A stretch of DNA of 64,000 nucleotides from Paraflavitalea devenefica (GCF_011759375.1 NZ_JAARML010000004.1:124001-188000); one strand, 5' to 3'. Shown: positions 19,601-28,594, numbered from the stretch's first letter. The notes: generated by a model not told the origin, from the letters alone. Translations and numbers: made by a program.

Positions 19601-20155
19601 TATGAATTGGACTACAAGGGTGTTAAAGTCGGTCCTGTTCTTAACGCTTTTAAAATCAAAGACGGCTTCTTCCCAGGTATTGACATTCTTGATGCGATAG
19701 GTCAGGAACACCGCTTTGCTATAATTGCTGCCGGGTTGCAGCTTGAACATAACATCTTCTATCACGTTGCTGTACACCATCATTTTGAAAACGCTGTTGG
19801 TGCTAAGATCAAAGGAATCGGGCAGACTGCAACTGGCCGACATCCATTCAAAGCTGGTAGTGTCTTTGGTAAATCTGGCTACCTGCGAGCTGGTGTTGAG
19901 TCCTGTCACAGCGGGATTGGGTATACTAAACTCTACTTTACCTGTAGTGGTATTGCCGGCATAATACGTCCACCTGCCCGAGCAGGGACCATGTCCTTCC
20001 ATATCGTCCAGCAGCAGGAACTGGGCCTGTGCCTGGCCGCCCAGCAGCCAGCCAAGGAGCATGATCAGTGTGAGGAATGTTGTTCTTTTATGGGAAAGTA
20101 GAGACAATACTGTAGCCTTCCCCTGTACAGGGAGGTTGGTCATTATCGGTTTCAT
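16643..20155 (-). CDS. Secreted multidomain GH16 (laminarinase-like) protein with two CBM6-like modules and T9SS sorting domain
   Basis: A 1170-residue extracellular enzyme. In order: signal peptide ending 'GQAQAQ'; a CBM4-like N-terminal sandwich (about 45-220); an Ig-like stretch; a GH16 jelly roll (about 310-560); a BIG2-like domain; a CBM6-like module starting 'RIEAEAFDYS' (about 655-775); two more BIG2-like domains; a second CBM6-like module (about 960-1085); and a type A T9SS sorting domain with 'LRVYPNPVQETV'. The GH16 active site 'GEIDIMEHVG' has nucleophile Glu431, Asp433 and acid/base Glu436, as in beta-1,3-glucanases. It should cut laminarin or mixed-linkage beta-glucan at the cell surface. 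It follows susD by 26 bases in the same transcription unit. Confidence 0.9.
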   Translation of the reverse strand: MKPIMTNLPVQGKATVLSLLSHKRTTFLTLIMLLGWLLGGQAQAQFLLLDDMEGHGPCSGRWTYYAGNTTTGKVEFSIPNPAVTGLNTSSQVARFTKDTTSFEWMSASCSLPDSFDLSTNSVFKMMVYSNVIEDVMFKLQPGSNYSKAVFLTYRIKNVNTWEEAVFDFKSVKNRTDFNTLVVQFIDGRKANGILHFDLVQGPDRVNVSLADNRISMGQEQGAVIQATVHNNTFDTVLNQANWVAQQLPPGVTIDSLHRVNDTTVNIVLAGNSPANYSRFTFKLIIAGSELGGSGAAQYTALGNVVFEGNPNYTLIFEDQFNGTGVPDLTKWTVDPRPKGWINGEQQVYTDTSYDNARVRNGSLVITGKKDYPNYNTTEPWSSARLITRNKVDFKYGKVEVRARLPRAKGSWPAIWLMPTVDTYGAWPKSGEIDIMEHVGNNFGTVLSTVHTQNNNWTNGGHLSASKLIPDADTVFHVYALEWSEDSLRFTYDGVKVYTYVNPKTDWKDWPFDQKFHIILNVAIGGGMGGAITEAHWPDSMLVDYVRVYQKGLGTPVLDSIVVSPANRAFVAGRKYQYTAKIFDQNDFPMNLTPVWSITGAGNCITAGGLATIQSEGVIKATAIYNGDTLSATANATIRAANYKPVPARIEAEAFDYSNTTRTEPALDTSGVLNVSFIGSSSFMEYDIQAPWTGSYRLQLRVAVNTASTVKVMMGDTLLTTMKLPASGGWQNWITVTSEPFQMPGGKKTLLIQSTTSGWNFNWLKVIKATDVSLSRIVVTPDSTSVFVGGKKPFKAAAYGSDSSRFDVPFTWSVPATGGVMDYKGVFTASNTPGGYLIKASYKSKSGYAKVKVLAAPQLASIKVVPDSLTVPFGASQQYTAKGYDQYGSTFAFTGSTWSVTGSGNTVTQAGAVTAGTEPGTFTVTATKDSISGTATFYTGYGCTFNKRYEAEISTSRSGVPTLEPTTDTSGGQNFTGLAYNHWFGYSVLAIPVKGRYNVSFRVLTTAPAKVKLANTGITYGIISLPNTNGQWATITDTMTLPSMSYANVIVHQGSFKFNWFSIDNCAVPPAPDSNSSIIARMATVPGDEVSKQQTLRVYPNPVQETVTIETGNHHFHTLKLLDMNGRLLRQWTVPAGNTRLTRNLGNLPGGNYMLRLEGKSAPASIQIIKL

Positions 20156-20181
20156 AATGGCAAATTTTTCGTTAAAACCTG

Positions 20182-21624
20182 TTATAAATTAGGATTGATC
20201 ATCGCATCGGCGCCGGGTATAGGTAATACATAATCTTCTTTGGTGATGGGGCCGGTAGGCTGCAGGTCCTCCGCATGTTTATTGGCGTTGGCTGCTTCCA
20301 CCCTTTCAAGCCGCACCAGGTCGAACCAGCGGTTCCATTCACCGGCAAACTCCCAGGCCCGTTCATCAATGACGGCATTGATAAAATCATTGTCAGCCAG
20401 GCCGGCAGGAAGATCGCTTAAACCAGCACGCTGGCGCACCGCATTAATGGCGCTATAGGCATCGGCATTCACGCCGCCGCTCCTGGCCTGTGCTTCGGCA
20501 TAAATGAGCAGCACATGGGCATAGCGTAGCAGAAGAACCGGGCTATTGGACATATACGTGGCCTTGGTGCCGGACTGAATGGTGAACTTCTTGTAATAAG
20601 GATGTTTAGTGGTGGTCTCCTGCCAGGAGATGGTGTTGCCGCTCACGACAAAGCTGGTAGAAAAAGTAGCGTCTTTCCGGCTGCCTGCAGGGAAGTTATT
20701 GAAGAAATTCAGCTCCGGGAAGAAGTCGCTCCAGCCACCTTCATTTTCGGGCATGGTGCTGAGGCCATAGAATGAATTATAAGTAATCCATTGCCCCCTG
20801 GTGAACAAGGTGAATACATCTTCTGTAGTGCCGCCGGCAAATATCTTCAGAAAGCCACCCTGGTAAAGATCAAAATTGTAAGTAGCTTTCTTATCTATCA
20901 CTTCTTTTGCCTTGGCGGCTGCCAGCGCATATTTAGCAGCATCTTTAATAGGCCATCCGCCCTGCGTAAGGTATACATCGGCCAGCAATGCTTTCACAGA
21001 ACCTTTATTGGGGCGACCCTGCCCGCGTTTAGTATCAGGCACCCATTCTTCTGCTTTTTGCAGGTCGGCTTCTATTAACTTGTATATTTCTGCCGGCTCG
21101 CTTTTTTTAAGGTTAAGATAGGCCGACTGGTACTGTTCAGAAGGAATAATGGGCACAGCGCCCCAGAACCGGGTAAGCCAGTAATAACACAATCCACGTA
21201 AAAAGTACGCCTCTCCTACAATGGCTTTAATGGTTGCTTCTGTCCCGTCCTGTACTTTCGTATAGTTGTTAATGATATTGGTGGTAGACTGTATGGTTTT
21301 ATAACAGCCGCGCCAGATGGGCACCATGCGGCTGTTGAGGTCAGCCACGCTGAAGCGGTCAAACTCGCGGAACTCTTCTTTATTGGAACCTGGATGGGTA
21401 GTAAGGTCATCCCCGCCCATCGACATGGCTATCTGCGCCACACTGGTAAAGCCGCTTTCCCAGGGCACCATCAGGCTGCCGTAAGCGCCGGTAAGCGCTG
21501 ATTCCAGCCCCGCCTGGTTACTCAGGGCTATTGATCCTACTACTAATCCCTGCGGATCTTCCGTCAATTGTTTGGAACAACTACAGGTCAGGGATACTAT
21601 TGCAATGAAACAGATCTTTTTCAT
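20182..21624 (-). CDS. SusD/RagB-like lipoprotein (PUL B)
   Basis: A 480-residue surface glycan-binding lipoprotein with a lipobox-like end at Cys16 ('LTCSCSKQLTEDP'). The SusD-like N-terminal TPR core contains 'AEAYFLRGLCYYWLTRFWGAVPI'-type residues (shortest diagnostic piece YFLRGLCYYWLTRFWG). The RagB block at the C-terminus reads 'VIDERAWEFAGEWNRWFDLVR' (core ERAWEFAGEWNRWFDLVR). It starts 18 bases after the susC stop, forming the usual pair. It is at the short end for the family but complete. Confidence 0.92.
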   Translation of the reverse strand: MKKICFIAIVSLTCSCSKQLTEDPQGLVVGSIALSNQAGLESALTGAYGSLMVPWESGFTSVAQIAMSMGGDDLTTHPGSNKEEFREFDRFSVADLNSRMVPIWRGCYKTIQSTTNIINNYTKVQDGTEATIKAIVGEAYFLRGLCYYWLTRFWGAVPIIPSEQYQSAYLNLKKSEPAEIYKLIEADLQKAEEWVPDTKRGQGRPNKGSVKALLADVYLTQGGWPIKDAAKYALAAAKAKEVIDKKATYNFDLYQGGFLKIFAGGTTEDVFTLFTRGQWITYNSFYGLSTMPENEGGWSDFFPELNFFNNFPAGSRKDATFSTSFVVSGNTISWQETTTKHPYYKKFTIQSGTKATYMSNSPVLLLRYAHVLLIYAEAQARSGGVNADAYSAINAVRQRAGLSDLPAGLADNDFINAVIDERAWEFAGEWNRWFDLVRLERVEAANANKHAEDLQPTGPITKEDYVLPIPGADAMINPNL

Positions 21625-21642
21625 ACGTTCACGTTTTGATCG

Positions 21643-24600
21643 TTAAAAACTAAGGGTACAGCCGCCGGTAAAAGTGCGGGTATTGGGATAAGAGCCATAA
21701 TCAATGCCCTGGCGGAAATCGCCGCCCGAAGAATTCGCTTCGGGATCAATACCCGTATAATTGGTCAATGTCCATACATTGGTAGCGCTCACAAAAACTT
21801 TCAATCCTGCTATACCACCCAGCGTTTTCTTAGGAATATTATACGACAGGCTGAGGTTCTTCAAACGCAGGAAATCAGCTTTTTCCAGGAAGCGGGTGGA
21901 TTGGGTGAAGTTTTTGTTGGTAGTGCTGAAAGCCGGGATATCCGAAGTTTCGTTTACACCTGGTACATAGCGGTCCTTAATATCCACATGGGTGGCTTCA
22001 CGTGCATCACCGCCCAGGTACATGGCAGCCGCTTTGTTATAATTCAGCTTATCAAAGCCCAGCATGGCGTGGAAAAAGATATTCAGTGAAAATCCTTTAT
22101 ACGCCACTGTATTATTCCAGCCCAAAGTAGTAGTGGGAACACCAAAGCCGATCACACCATAATCGCCGGCATCAATTACATTGTCATTGTTCTTGTCCAG
22201 GTACCGGGCATCACCGGGTTTGGCGCCAAAAGGTCCCGCCTTTGCTTCATCACCAGGCTTCCAGGTGCCCAGGTAAGTAAGTCCCCAGATAGCACCCAAC
22301 GGCTGACCAGGCGTTACTACAAATTCTGATTGGGGCGACATACCACCACCGATCCGGCGGTTATTGGGATCGAATATGATCTTACTGTTGCCAACAGATA
22401 CAACGCGGTTCTTAACCAACGTGGCATTGAACCAGGTGTGCCAGGTTACTGGTCCTTTGTCCAATACGGCCGCTTCTATACCCAGCTCAAAACCTTTATT
22501 CTGTACTTCGCCTACATTACGGGTAATCACATTACCACCCAAGTACATCGGCAGCTTTTCATCCAGCAACAGGTCGCGCGTATCTTTTGTAAAATAATCG
22601 GCGGTGAAGGAGATCCGTCCATCCAGTATGCCGGCATCAATACCAATATTCTTTTGCTCGGTGGTTTCCCACTGCAGGTCGGGATTGCCGATATTACCCA
22701 GTATAATACCGGTTTGCGAAGTACTGTTGGTAAAGGACGCCGTTCTGTTGGAATAGGAAGAAAAAGTGCTGTAGGCATCTACGCCCTGGTTGCCTGTAAG
22801 TCCCCAGCTACCACGGATCTTGAGGTTGCTGAATAGGGATATATCCTTCATGAAGGATTCCTCCGACAATACCCATCCTAATGCAACAGACGGGAAATAG
22901 CTGTACCGGTTATTCTCCCTGAACCTGGAAGTACCGTCTCTCCTGATAGCGGCCGATACCAGGTACTTATCTTTATAACCATAATTCACACGGCTGATCA
23001 GGGAAAACAACGCCGATTTGGAAGTGCCTGAAGAAGGCGTACCCGGCGTGCCCAATCCTAAATTATTCCATAGGAAGGGTTCGTAATTCAGGTTGGAGCT
23101 ACCGGCATACTGGAAGTTGTAGGTAGACTGCTGGTATTCCATAACGGCCGTAACATCGAGGTTATGCACTTCCTTAAACACCTTGCGGTAGTTAAGGATA
23201 TTGGAGTTCTGTAACCTGATCTCTTTGTTGGCGCGCAGGTTGGCAATGGAACTACCGGAGTTCACCACCTTGCCCGCAAAGTTCTTGTTTTCATATCCCA
23301 GGTAATTGGCGCCATACTGCAGGGTGAAAGCTAAACCGGGAATAATAGTATACTTAAATCCACCGGTCACATTGGCCAGCATCCTTTCAGTCACGGCCAG
23401 TTGCTCAGTAGTTAAGGCTACCGGATTAAAGAACACCGAACTTACGGGATCACTGATGGTATAGCCACCCAAAGGCGTACGTACCGGTACGGTAGGCGAC
23501 CAGGTGCTGGCTTGCGCCAGCGGGCTATGGGCGCCATCTGCCGGAATCTCTGTATTCTGTGATGTACTGTAAGAACCGAGGATATTGAGGTAAGTGGATA
23601 CCTTATCGCTCAATTTGGCATTGATATTGGAACGCAGGGTATACCGTTTGAAAGATGAATTGTTGATCACACCGTCCTGGTTATAATAATTGCCGGAAAT
23701 GAAGTAACCGCTTTTGTCGGTACCTCCCGACAGGTTGAGCAGGTATTCCTGTCCGCCTGCACGGCGAAAAATTTCATCCTGCCAGTTGGTTCCTCCTTTT
23801 ACCCTGAACTCCTCTATTTGCGCAGTAGTGAATGGAGCATTGGTGCCCACTGCCAGCGCATGCGCATTGGCTGTTTCGGCAAACTCAGCAGCATTCAGCA
23901 GGTCCTGCTTCTTCAGTACTTCCGAGGAGGAAAAGCGGGCTGTAAAATTCACTTTCAATCCCCCTTTAGTCCCTTTCTTGGTAGTAATAATGATCACCCC
24001 ATTGGCGCCACGGCTGCCATAGAGTGCAGTAGCAGCCGCATCTTTCAGTATCTGTAAAGACTCTATATCTTCGGGGTTAAGGGAAGAAAAATCGGCGCCC
24101 ACAAATCCATCTACTACATACAGGGGACCATTATCACTGTTAATAGAGTTGGAGCCGCGGATGCGAATACGCACGCCGCCGCCCGGCGAGCCGGCCACAT
24201 TGGTCACCTGCACACCGGCTGCACGGCCCTGCAACACCTGGTCCAGCCGGCTTACCGGCTGCTCCCGGAAAGAAGCAGTGGAAACGGAGGTGATGGCATT
24301 GGTAAGGGCTCCTTTTTTCTGTTCGCCATACCCCACCACTACCATTTCCTTCATATTGGAAGGCGCCACTTCAAGCGTTACGGCAATAGAAGTCCTGCCC
24401 TTCACGGGTATCTCCTGTGCCGTAAAGCCAAGAGAAGACACCAACAGTACCGCATCGGCATTGGCCACGCTGATCTCGTACTCACCATTGTCATTGGTAA
24501 CAACGCCTTTACCAGTGCCTTTTACCTGTATAGCAGCGCCGGCCACCGGATCGCCCTTACCATCGGTGATCCGGCCCTTTACGATGATATCCGTTGCTAC

Positions 24601-25005
24601 CTCAAAAGTGTTCACAACAACAGGCTTGCGTTTTACAATAATGGTCTTATCGCTCATGGCATACGTAAGCGGCTGGTAGCGGAAGCATTGTTCCAGCACC
24701 TTGTCGAGCGGCTCATTACGCACCTGTAAGGTCACTGTTTTAGCAATGGATAACTGTTCATCGGTATACAGGAAAGTATAACCGGTTTGCTTCCTGATCT
24801 CCTTAAATACCTTGCTCAGCGGCGTATTGCGGAGTGAAAGGGAAACCGTTTGTGCAATGCCTTCGGCCTGCGCCTGTAGCATGACAATCGTTATCAAAAG
24901 CACGGTTAGTTTCATAATCAGTAACGGTTTGGCCAATAATCGTGGGTAGTTGGCCGTCCCGGCATAGCCGGGAGGCCCGCTTTGGGAAAAAAGCGTCAAA
25001 TGCAT
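21643..25005 (-). CDS. SusC-like TonB-dependent receptor with N-terminal STN signalling domain (PUL B)
   Basis: An 1120-residue outer membrane transporter and signal transducer. The long leader ends in 'LQAQAEGIAQ'. It is followed by an STN (secretin/TonB short N-terminal) domain at about 50-120 with 'NTPLSKVFKEIRKQTGYTFLY', read here as PLSKVFKEIRKQTGYTFLY. Next come a carboxypeptidase-regulatory-like domain (about 145-215), TonB-box-like 'MVVVGYGEQKKG', the SusC plug with 'PLYVVDGFVGAD' and 'TALYGSRGANGVIIITTK', and the barrel. The STN domain is what contacts the FecR anti-sigma factor in trans-envelope signalling, and FecR and the sigma factor lie directly upstream. Import of beta-glucan oligosaccharides is inferred from the GH16 gene. 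The ATG used gives the long leader typical of Chitinophagaceae SusC proteins. Confidence 0.93.
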   Translation of the reverse strand: MHLTLFSQSGPPGYAGTANYPRLLAKPLLIMKLTVLLITIVMLQAQAEGIAQTVSLSLRNTPLSKVFKEIRKQTGYTFLYTDEQLSIAKTVTLQVRNEPLDKVLEQCFRYQPLTYAMSDKTIIVKRKPVVVNTFEVATDIIVKGRITDGKGDPVAGAAIQVKGTGKGVVTNDNGEYEISVANADAVLLVSSLGFTAQEIPVKGRTSIAVTLEVAPSNMKEMVVVGYGEQKKGALTNAITSVSTASFREQPVSRLDQVLQGRAAGVQVTNVAGSPGGGVRIRIRGSNSINSDNGPLYVVDGFVGADFSSLNPEDIESLQILKDAAATALYGSRGANGVIIITTKKGTKGGLKVNFTARFSSSEVLKKQDLLNAAEFAETANAHALAVGTNAPFTTAQIEEFRVKGGTNWQDEIFRRAGGQEYLLNLSGGTDKSGYFISGNYYNQDGVINNSSFKRYTLRSNINAKLSDKVSTYLNILGSYSTSQNTEIPADGAHSPLAQASTWSPTVPVRTPLGGYTISDPVSSVFFNPVALTTEQLAVTERMLANVTGGFKYTIIPGLAFTLQYGANYLGYENKNFAGKVVNSGSSIANLRANKEIRLQNSNILNYRKVFKEVHNLDVTAVMEYQQSTYNFQYAGSSNLNYEPFLWNNLGLGTPGTPSSGTSKSALFSLISRVNYGYKDKYLVSAAIRRDGTSRFRENNRYSYFPSVALGWVLSEESFMKDISLFSNLKIRGSWGLTGNQGVDAYSTFSSYSNRTASFTNSTSQTGIILGNIGNPDLQWETTEQKNIGIDAGILDGRISFTADYFTKDTRDLLLDEKLPMYLGGNVITRNVGEVQNKGFELGIEAAVLDKGPVTWHTWFNATLVKNRVVSVGNSKIIFDPNNRRIGGGMSPQSEFVVTPGQPLGAIWGLTYLGTWKPGDEAKAGPFGAKPGDARYLDKNNDNVIDAGDYGVIGFGVPTTTLGWNNTVAYKGFSLNIFFHAMLGFDKLNYNKAAAMYLGGDAREATHVDIKDRYVPGVNETSDIPAFSTTNKNFTQSTRFLEKADFLRLKNLSLSYNIPKKTLGGIAGLKVFVSATNVWTLTNYTGIDPEANSSGGDFRQGIDYGSYPNTRTFTGGCTLSF

Positions 25006-25168
25006 ACATTTGTTCTAATGAGGGTTAATAAATGGATTGTCAGTTTATGGACCCGAATCGTTACCGGGTCCCGCCCGCCAGCAGGATCCGGTTTTTTAGG
25101 CCCATGTAGCACCAGGAGTGTATTAAGGGCTCATAATATGGCAAGTTTTCAGGTGAATAGAATTTGAT

Positions 25169-26428
25169 TTAAGGTGTTACGATGATCTTCCGGCCGCTGA
25201 TCTCAAAATGTACTTCTTCTGTTTTTTCCATCATATCAAGCACCTGTGACACAGGTACGTTGCTGGGTATCGTTCCCCGGAAATGTGCATTGGGTACATT
25301 ACCCCTGTATTCCACGGCCACATCGTACCAGCGGGCCAGCATGCGCATAGCAGCATGAATATCCTGGCCTTCAAACTGGATCAGTCCGTTCTTCCAGGCA
25401 ATGGCTGCTTCTACGTCAACATCATTGATGATTGATAATTGATGATTGATTATTTGCGCTTGCTGACCCGGTTTTAAAAATGCAGAAGTCTGAGGTCTGA
25501 GGTCCGACTTCTGACTTCCGGTTTTCACCTTCACGCTTCCTTCCAGCAGGGTGGTCTTCATCATCGCTTCATCTCCATAAGCATGGATATTGAAATGAGT
25601 ACCCAGCACCTCTACCTGCATGCCATTCAGGAGTACGTGGAAAGGCATCTTTGCATTTTTCTCCACTTCAAAATAGGCTTCACCGGTGATCTCCACCTTC
25701 CTTTCCTGACCGGTAAAAGCGGTGGGGTAACGGATAGAAGAAGCTGCATTCAGCCATACCTTACTCCCATCGGGTAATGTGAGGGTATATCGCCCGCCCC
25801 TTGGCGTAGCCAGTGTATTAAATCCGACTTCTGACTTCAGACTTCTCCGAAGGAGTCCTTCCGGACCGGCCTCCGACTTCCTGTATTCCAACTCTCCCTC
25901 TTTCGACTTCACCACCTGCATACTTCCCTGCTGTACCAACGTGCCATTGGCCGCTGAATCCAATACAATGGTAGAGCCATCTGCCAATGTTAGTATGGCT
26001 TTATTACCTCCTGGTTGTATGGCTGGTTGTGTTGATTGATTTTGTTGTACCACTACCGGTATAGTCTTATCACCACGGAACAACCACCAGGAGCCGGCGC
26101 CTATAGTGAGCACCACCACGGCAGCAGCGGCATACCTCCACCACCGGCGGCGGAACTGTCCGTATACTACCCCAGGTTCTGCGATTGTAGCAGGCGCCGG
26201 GGTCTGCAGCTTTGCCCATACTTCTTCAAAAGCTGCCTGGCTATTACTTTCTCCCATACCAGGCTCCTGTACCTCTTCCTCATAGAAGGATGCCAGTAAC
26301 TGGTCCAGCAGCGCACGGTTGCGCTCGTCCTGTACAAGTGCCTGCAACTGCCTGATCTCTGCAGGCGTCATCTTCTTATCGTGCAGGAATTTTTCGAATA
26401 ATTCCTGTAAAAGATCCTGTCTTGACAT
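25169..26428 (-). CDS. FecR-family anti-sigma factor (PUL B)
   Basis: A 419-residue inner membrane regulator. The N-terminal cytoplasmic about 85 residues would bind the sigma factor. A single membrane segment follows Arg-Arg-Trp-Trp at about 95-117. The periplasmic FecR domain contains 'TPRGGRYTLTLPDGSKVWLNA', cited here as GGRYTLTLPDGSKVWLNA, and 'GEAYFEVEKNAKMPFHV', and a C-terminal DUF4974-like/STN-like part ends 'EEVHFEISGRKIIV'. It is longer than typical relatives because three stretches of simple-repeat-like sequence are inserted in frame at about residues 179-202, 303-316 and 326-336. It lies between the sigma gene and susC, the standard order for control of an STN-type receptor. Confidence 0.9.
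   Translation of the reverse strand: MSRQDLLQELFEKFLHDKKMTPAEIRQLQALVQDERNRALLDQLLASFYEEEVQEPGMGESNSQAAFEEVWAKLQTPAPATIAEPGVVYGQFRRRWWRYAAAAVVVLTIGAGSWWLFRGDKTIPVVVQQNQSTQPAIQPGGNKAILTLADGSTIVLDSAANGTLVQQGSMQVVKSKEGELEYRKSEAGPEGLLRRSLKSEVGFNTLATPRGGRYTLTLPDGSKVWLNAASSIRYPTAFTGQERKVEITGEAYFEVEKNAKMPFHVLLNGMQVEVLGTHFNIHAYGDEAMMKTTLLEGSVKVKTGSQKSDLRPQTSAFLKPGQQAQIINHQLSIINDVDVEAAIAWKNGLIQFEGQDIHAAMRMLARWYDVAVEYRGNVPNAHFRGTIPSNVPVSQVLDMMEKTEEVHFEISGRKIIVTP
25421..25520. repeat. In-frame repeat elements inside fecR, copy cluster 1
   Basis: Two low-complexity elements lie here within coding sequence. Bases 25421-25453 are a run of ATTGATGATTGATAATTG-type units, read on the - strand as 'INHQLSIIND'. 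Bases 25482-25520 carry GAAGTCTGAGGTC-type units, read as 'GSQKSDLRPQTSA'. Both resemble short repeats common between genes in Bacteroidota. The 16-base string tccgacttctgacttc at 25503 recurs at 25823. Confidence 0.7.
25823..25893. repeat. In-frame repeat element inside fecR, copy 2
   Basis: Starts with tccgacttctgacttc, identical to bases 25503-25518 of the same gene, and ends with a related CTCCGACTTCC. It encodes 'EAGPEGLLRRSLKSEVG' on the - strand, in a place where FecR relatives normally have a short linker before 'NTLATPRGG'. The frame stays open. Confidence 0.65.
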
Positions 26429-26532
26429 AATGGCCTTATTAATGTCCTCCGCGTGTGGGCGGGCTTTTTAGCAATGGACTATCAATAAGGACGTAAAAGA
26501 AAGCAGGGGGAGGACGTGCGCACTAAAAAAAA

Positions 26533-27132
26533 TTATGACAGGCAGGAATAAAGCAGGAGGAGGAGGATAACCTGTTCATCGCCATACTTCGACAGGTATT
26601 TCCGGATGGCGTACAATGCCCGCACCATATAAGCTTTTGAAGTAATACGGGTAATATTCATTCGCAGGGCTATCTCCGCATGGCTCAGCCCCTCAAACCG
26701 GCTTAACCTGAACACCTGCTGCAGTTGCGGAGGCAGGTTATTAATGGCCCCGTTCAATAATTGCTCTAACTCTTTGTACTCTGCTTTTTCGTGGGGCGTG
26801 ATGGCGTCATCGCTGAAATAAGCAACCAGGTAATCTTCGTTGCCGGTGGTAAATACTTTTTTCCGCAGGTGATCAATCGCCAGGTGACGGGAAACAGTGG
26901 AAAGGAAGGCGCTGAAATTGGTAAGGGCCGGCAGCTTATCGCGGTTATTCCAGATCTTGATGAAGGTTTCCTGCGCCAGGTCTTTGGCCAGTTCGGGCGA
27001 CTTGGTCAGTCGTAGCCCTATTGCATATACTTTATCCCAGTACCGCTCAAATAATTGCCGGTAGGCCTGTTGGTCTCCGGAGGCAATAAGCAGCAATAGT
27101 TCCTGTTCGTTGTATGGTTCAACAAATGGCAA
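26533..27132 (-). CDS. ECF RNA polymerase sigma factor, FecI-like (PUL B)
   Basis: A 199-residue ECF sigma factor. Region 2 contains 'LFERYWDKVYAIGLRLTKS' and 'DLAQETFIKIW'; region 4 has 'LPPQLQQVFRLSRFEGLSHAEIA' (core LQQVFRLSRFEGLSHAEIA) and the recognition helix. It ends in a hydrophobic tail 'ILLLLLYSCLS', common in Bacteroidota ECFs paired with FecR. No in-frame ATG lies near the front; the best start is the TTG giving 'LPFVEPYNEQELL'. It would be held by the adjacent FecR and released when the STN-SusC receptor binds ligand, switching on the downstream locus. The gap to fecR is 104 bases. Confidence 0.9.
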   Translation of the reverse strand: MPFVEPYNEQELLLLIASGDQQAYRQLFERYWDKVYAIGLRLTKSPELAKDLAQETFIKIWNNRDKLPALTNFSAFLSTVSRHLAIDHLRKKVFTTGNEDYLVAYFSDDAITPHEKAEYKELEQLLNGAINNLPPQLQQVFRLSRFEGLSHAEIALRMNITRITSKAYMVRALYAIRKYLSKYGDEQVILLLLLYSCLS

Positions 27133-27251
27133 GTCGCAGATATAGCAAGTTAGGGTCTCAAAATAAGTAAAAAAACAATAGAACCGCGCTCCTGTATCTG
27201 CGTCTTCGTGATGGGAAGGTTCCCTTTTTAATTTATCTCCCTGTAACTACA

Positions 27252-28574
27252 TTAAGCCGCAGGCTTTGCCAACTCTTCGTTCAGGCGGGATGTTTGCTTC
27301 GTGTCTTTCATGAACAGGTATACCAGTAAGGAGACCATGACACAGCCTGTTATATACCAATAAAAATAAGGTTCATGCCCACCCTTTTTCAGCCACAGGG
27401 CAATATACTCCGCACTGCCGCCAAAAATGGCTACCGTCAGCGCATAGGGTAACCCTACTCCCAATGCCCTCACTTCTGCCGGGAACAATTCCGCTTTTAC
27501 CACCGCATTGATGCTGGTATACCCGCTGACAATCACAAGGGCTGCCATCAGCAATATAAAAGCGCCGCCCAGTGAGGAGGTATGGCTCAATGCCGTGAGC
27601 AGCGGCACCGTACATATCACCCCCAGTACGCCAAAGCCTATCAGCAAGGGCTTGCGGCCTATCCTGTCCGACAAACTGCCCAGCACAGGCTGCAGTAAAG
27701 CAAACAGTAATAACGTGATAAAGGAGAGCATGGTGGATTGCTCTTTGGTGAGGTGCACTGTATTCACCAGGAACTTTTGCATGTATGTGGTATATGTATA
27801 AAAGGCCAGCGTACCGCCTAATGTCAACCCAATTACCGTAAGCACAGCCCGGGGATGTTTCAGCAGTTCACGGATAGTACCCTTTTTCGACTGTTGCTGC
27901 TTTTCCTTTGATACAAAAGAAGGAGTTTCATGCAGGCTGCTGCGCAGGTACAAGGCTATTACTGATAAAATGGCGCCAATAATAAAAGGGATGCGCCAAC
28001 CCCAGGCATGCAACTGCGCTTCTGTCAACAACCATTTCTGCAGTAGCAGTTGAATGCCGAGGGCTATCAACTGTCCGCCGATCAATGTAACATACTGAAA
28101 GCTGGAATAAAAGCCCCGCCGGTGGCGGGTAGCCATCTCACTTAGGTAAGTGGCCGATACGCCGTATTCACCGCCTACACTGAGTCCCTGCAGCAAACGC
28201 GCCACCAGTAGTATAACAGGTGCCAGTATACCAATAGTGGCATAGGTAGGGGTACAGGCAATGAGTAAAGAACCAAACGACATCAGTAATACCGACCCTG
28301 TCATGGCCCGTTTACGGCCCATTTTATCGGCTATCCGGCCAAATAGCCAACCGCCTATCGGGCGCATCAGAAAACCCAGCGCAAACACACCGGCTGTATT
28401 CAGCAATTGGGCCGTAGCGTTATCAGCCGGGAAAAAGGAAGCAGAAAAATACAAGGCAAAGGCCGAATAAGCATACCAGTCGTACCATTCCACCAAGTTG
28501 CCGATACTGCCGCCAATAATTGCTTTGAGCCTGTCGAGGGATATCTTTTCAGTAGCTGGACGCATAAATTTCAT
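27252..28574 (-). CDS. MFS (metabolite:H+ symporter) transporter, KgtP-like
   Basis: A 440-residue inner membrane protein with about 12 membrane helices. 'IGGSIGNLVEWYDWYAYSAF', 'GFLMRPIGGWLFGRIADKMGRK' (cited as MRPIGGWLFGRIADKMGRK), 'RLLQGLSVGGEYGVSATYLSE' and 'AEVRALGVGLPYALTVAIFGG' align closely, from memory, with E. coli alpha-ketoglutarate permease KgtP. A dicarboxylate such as 2-oxoglutarate is therefore a plausible substrate, though related proline/betaine and citrate carriers share these motifs. A TTG at 28610 extends the frame, but the ATG at 28574 is a better start. It is divergent from the PAS/HTH-like regulator, from which it is separated by 120 bases. Confidence 0.85.
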   Translation of the reverse strand: MKFMRPATEKISLDRLKAIIGGSIGNLVEWYDWYAYSAFALYFSASFFPADNATAQLLNTAGVFALGFLMRPIGGWLFGRIADKMGRKRAMTGSVLLMSFGSLLIACTPTYATIGILAPVILLVARLLQGLSVGGEYGVSATYLSEMATRHRRGFYSSFQYVTLIGGQLIALGIQLLLQKWLLTEAQLHAWGWRIPFIIGAILSVIALYLRSSLHETPSFVSKEKQQQSKKGTIRELLKHPRAVLTVIGLTLGGTLAFYTYTTYMQKFLVNTVHLTKEQSTMLSFITLLLFALLQPVLGSLSDRIGRKPLLIGFGVLGVICTVPLLTALSHTSSLGGAFILLMAALVIVSGYTSINAVVKAELFPAEVRALGVGLPYALTVAIFGGSAEYIALWLKKGGHEPYFYWYITGCVMVSLLVYLFMKDTKQTSRLNEELAKPAA

Positions 28575-28594
28575 CTTGTTGATGGGCTGCCCGT

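Noticed and set aside
19385..20101. Open frame of about 238 codons opposite the GH16 gene start
   Set aside because: Lies over the signal peptide and N-terminal module of the GH16 protein and has no protein-like features.
16643..28574. Recent horizontal transfer of PUL B
   Set aside because: No integrase, transposase, tRNA boundary or obvious base composition change was visible at its edges.
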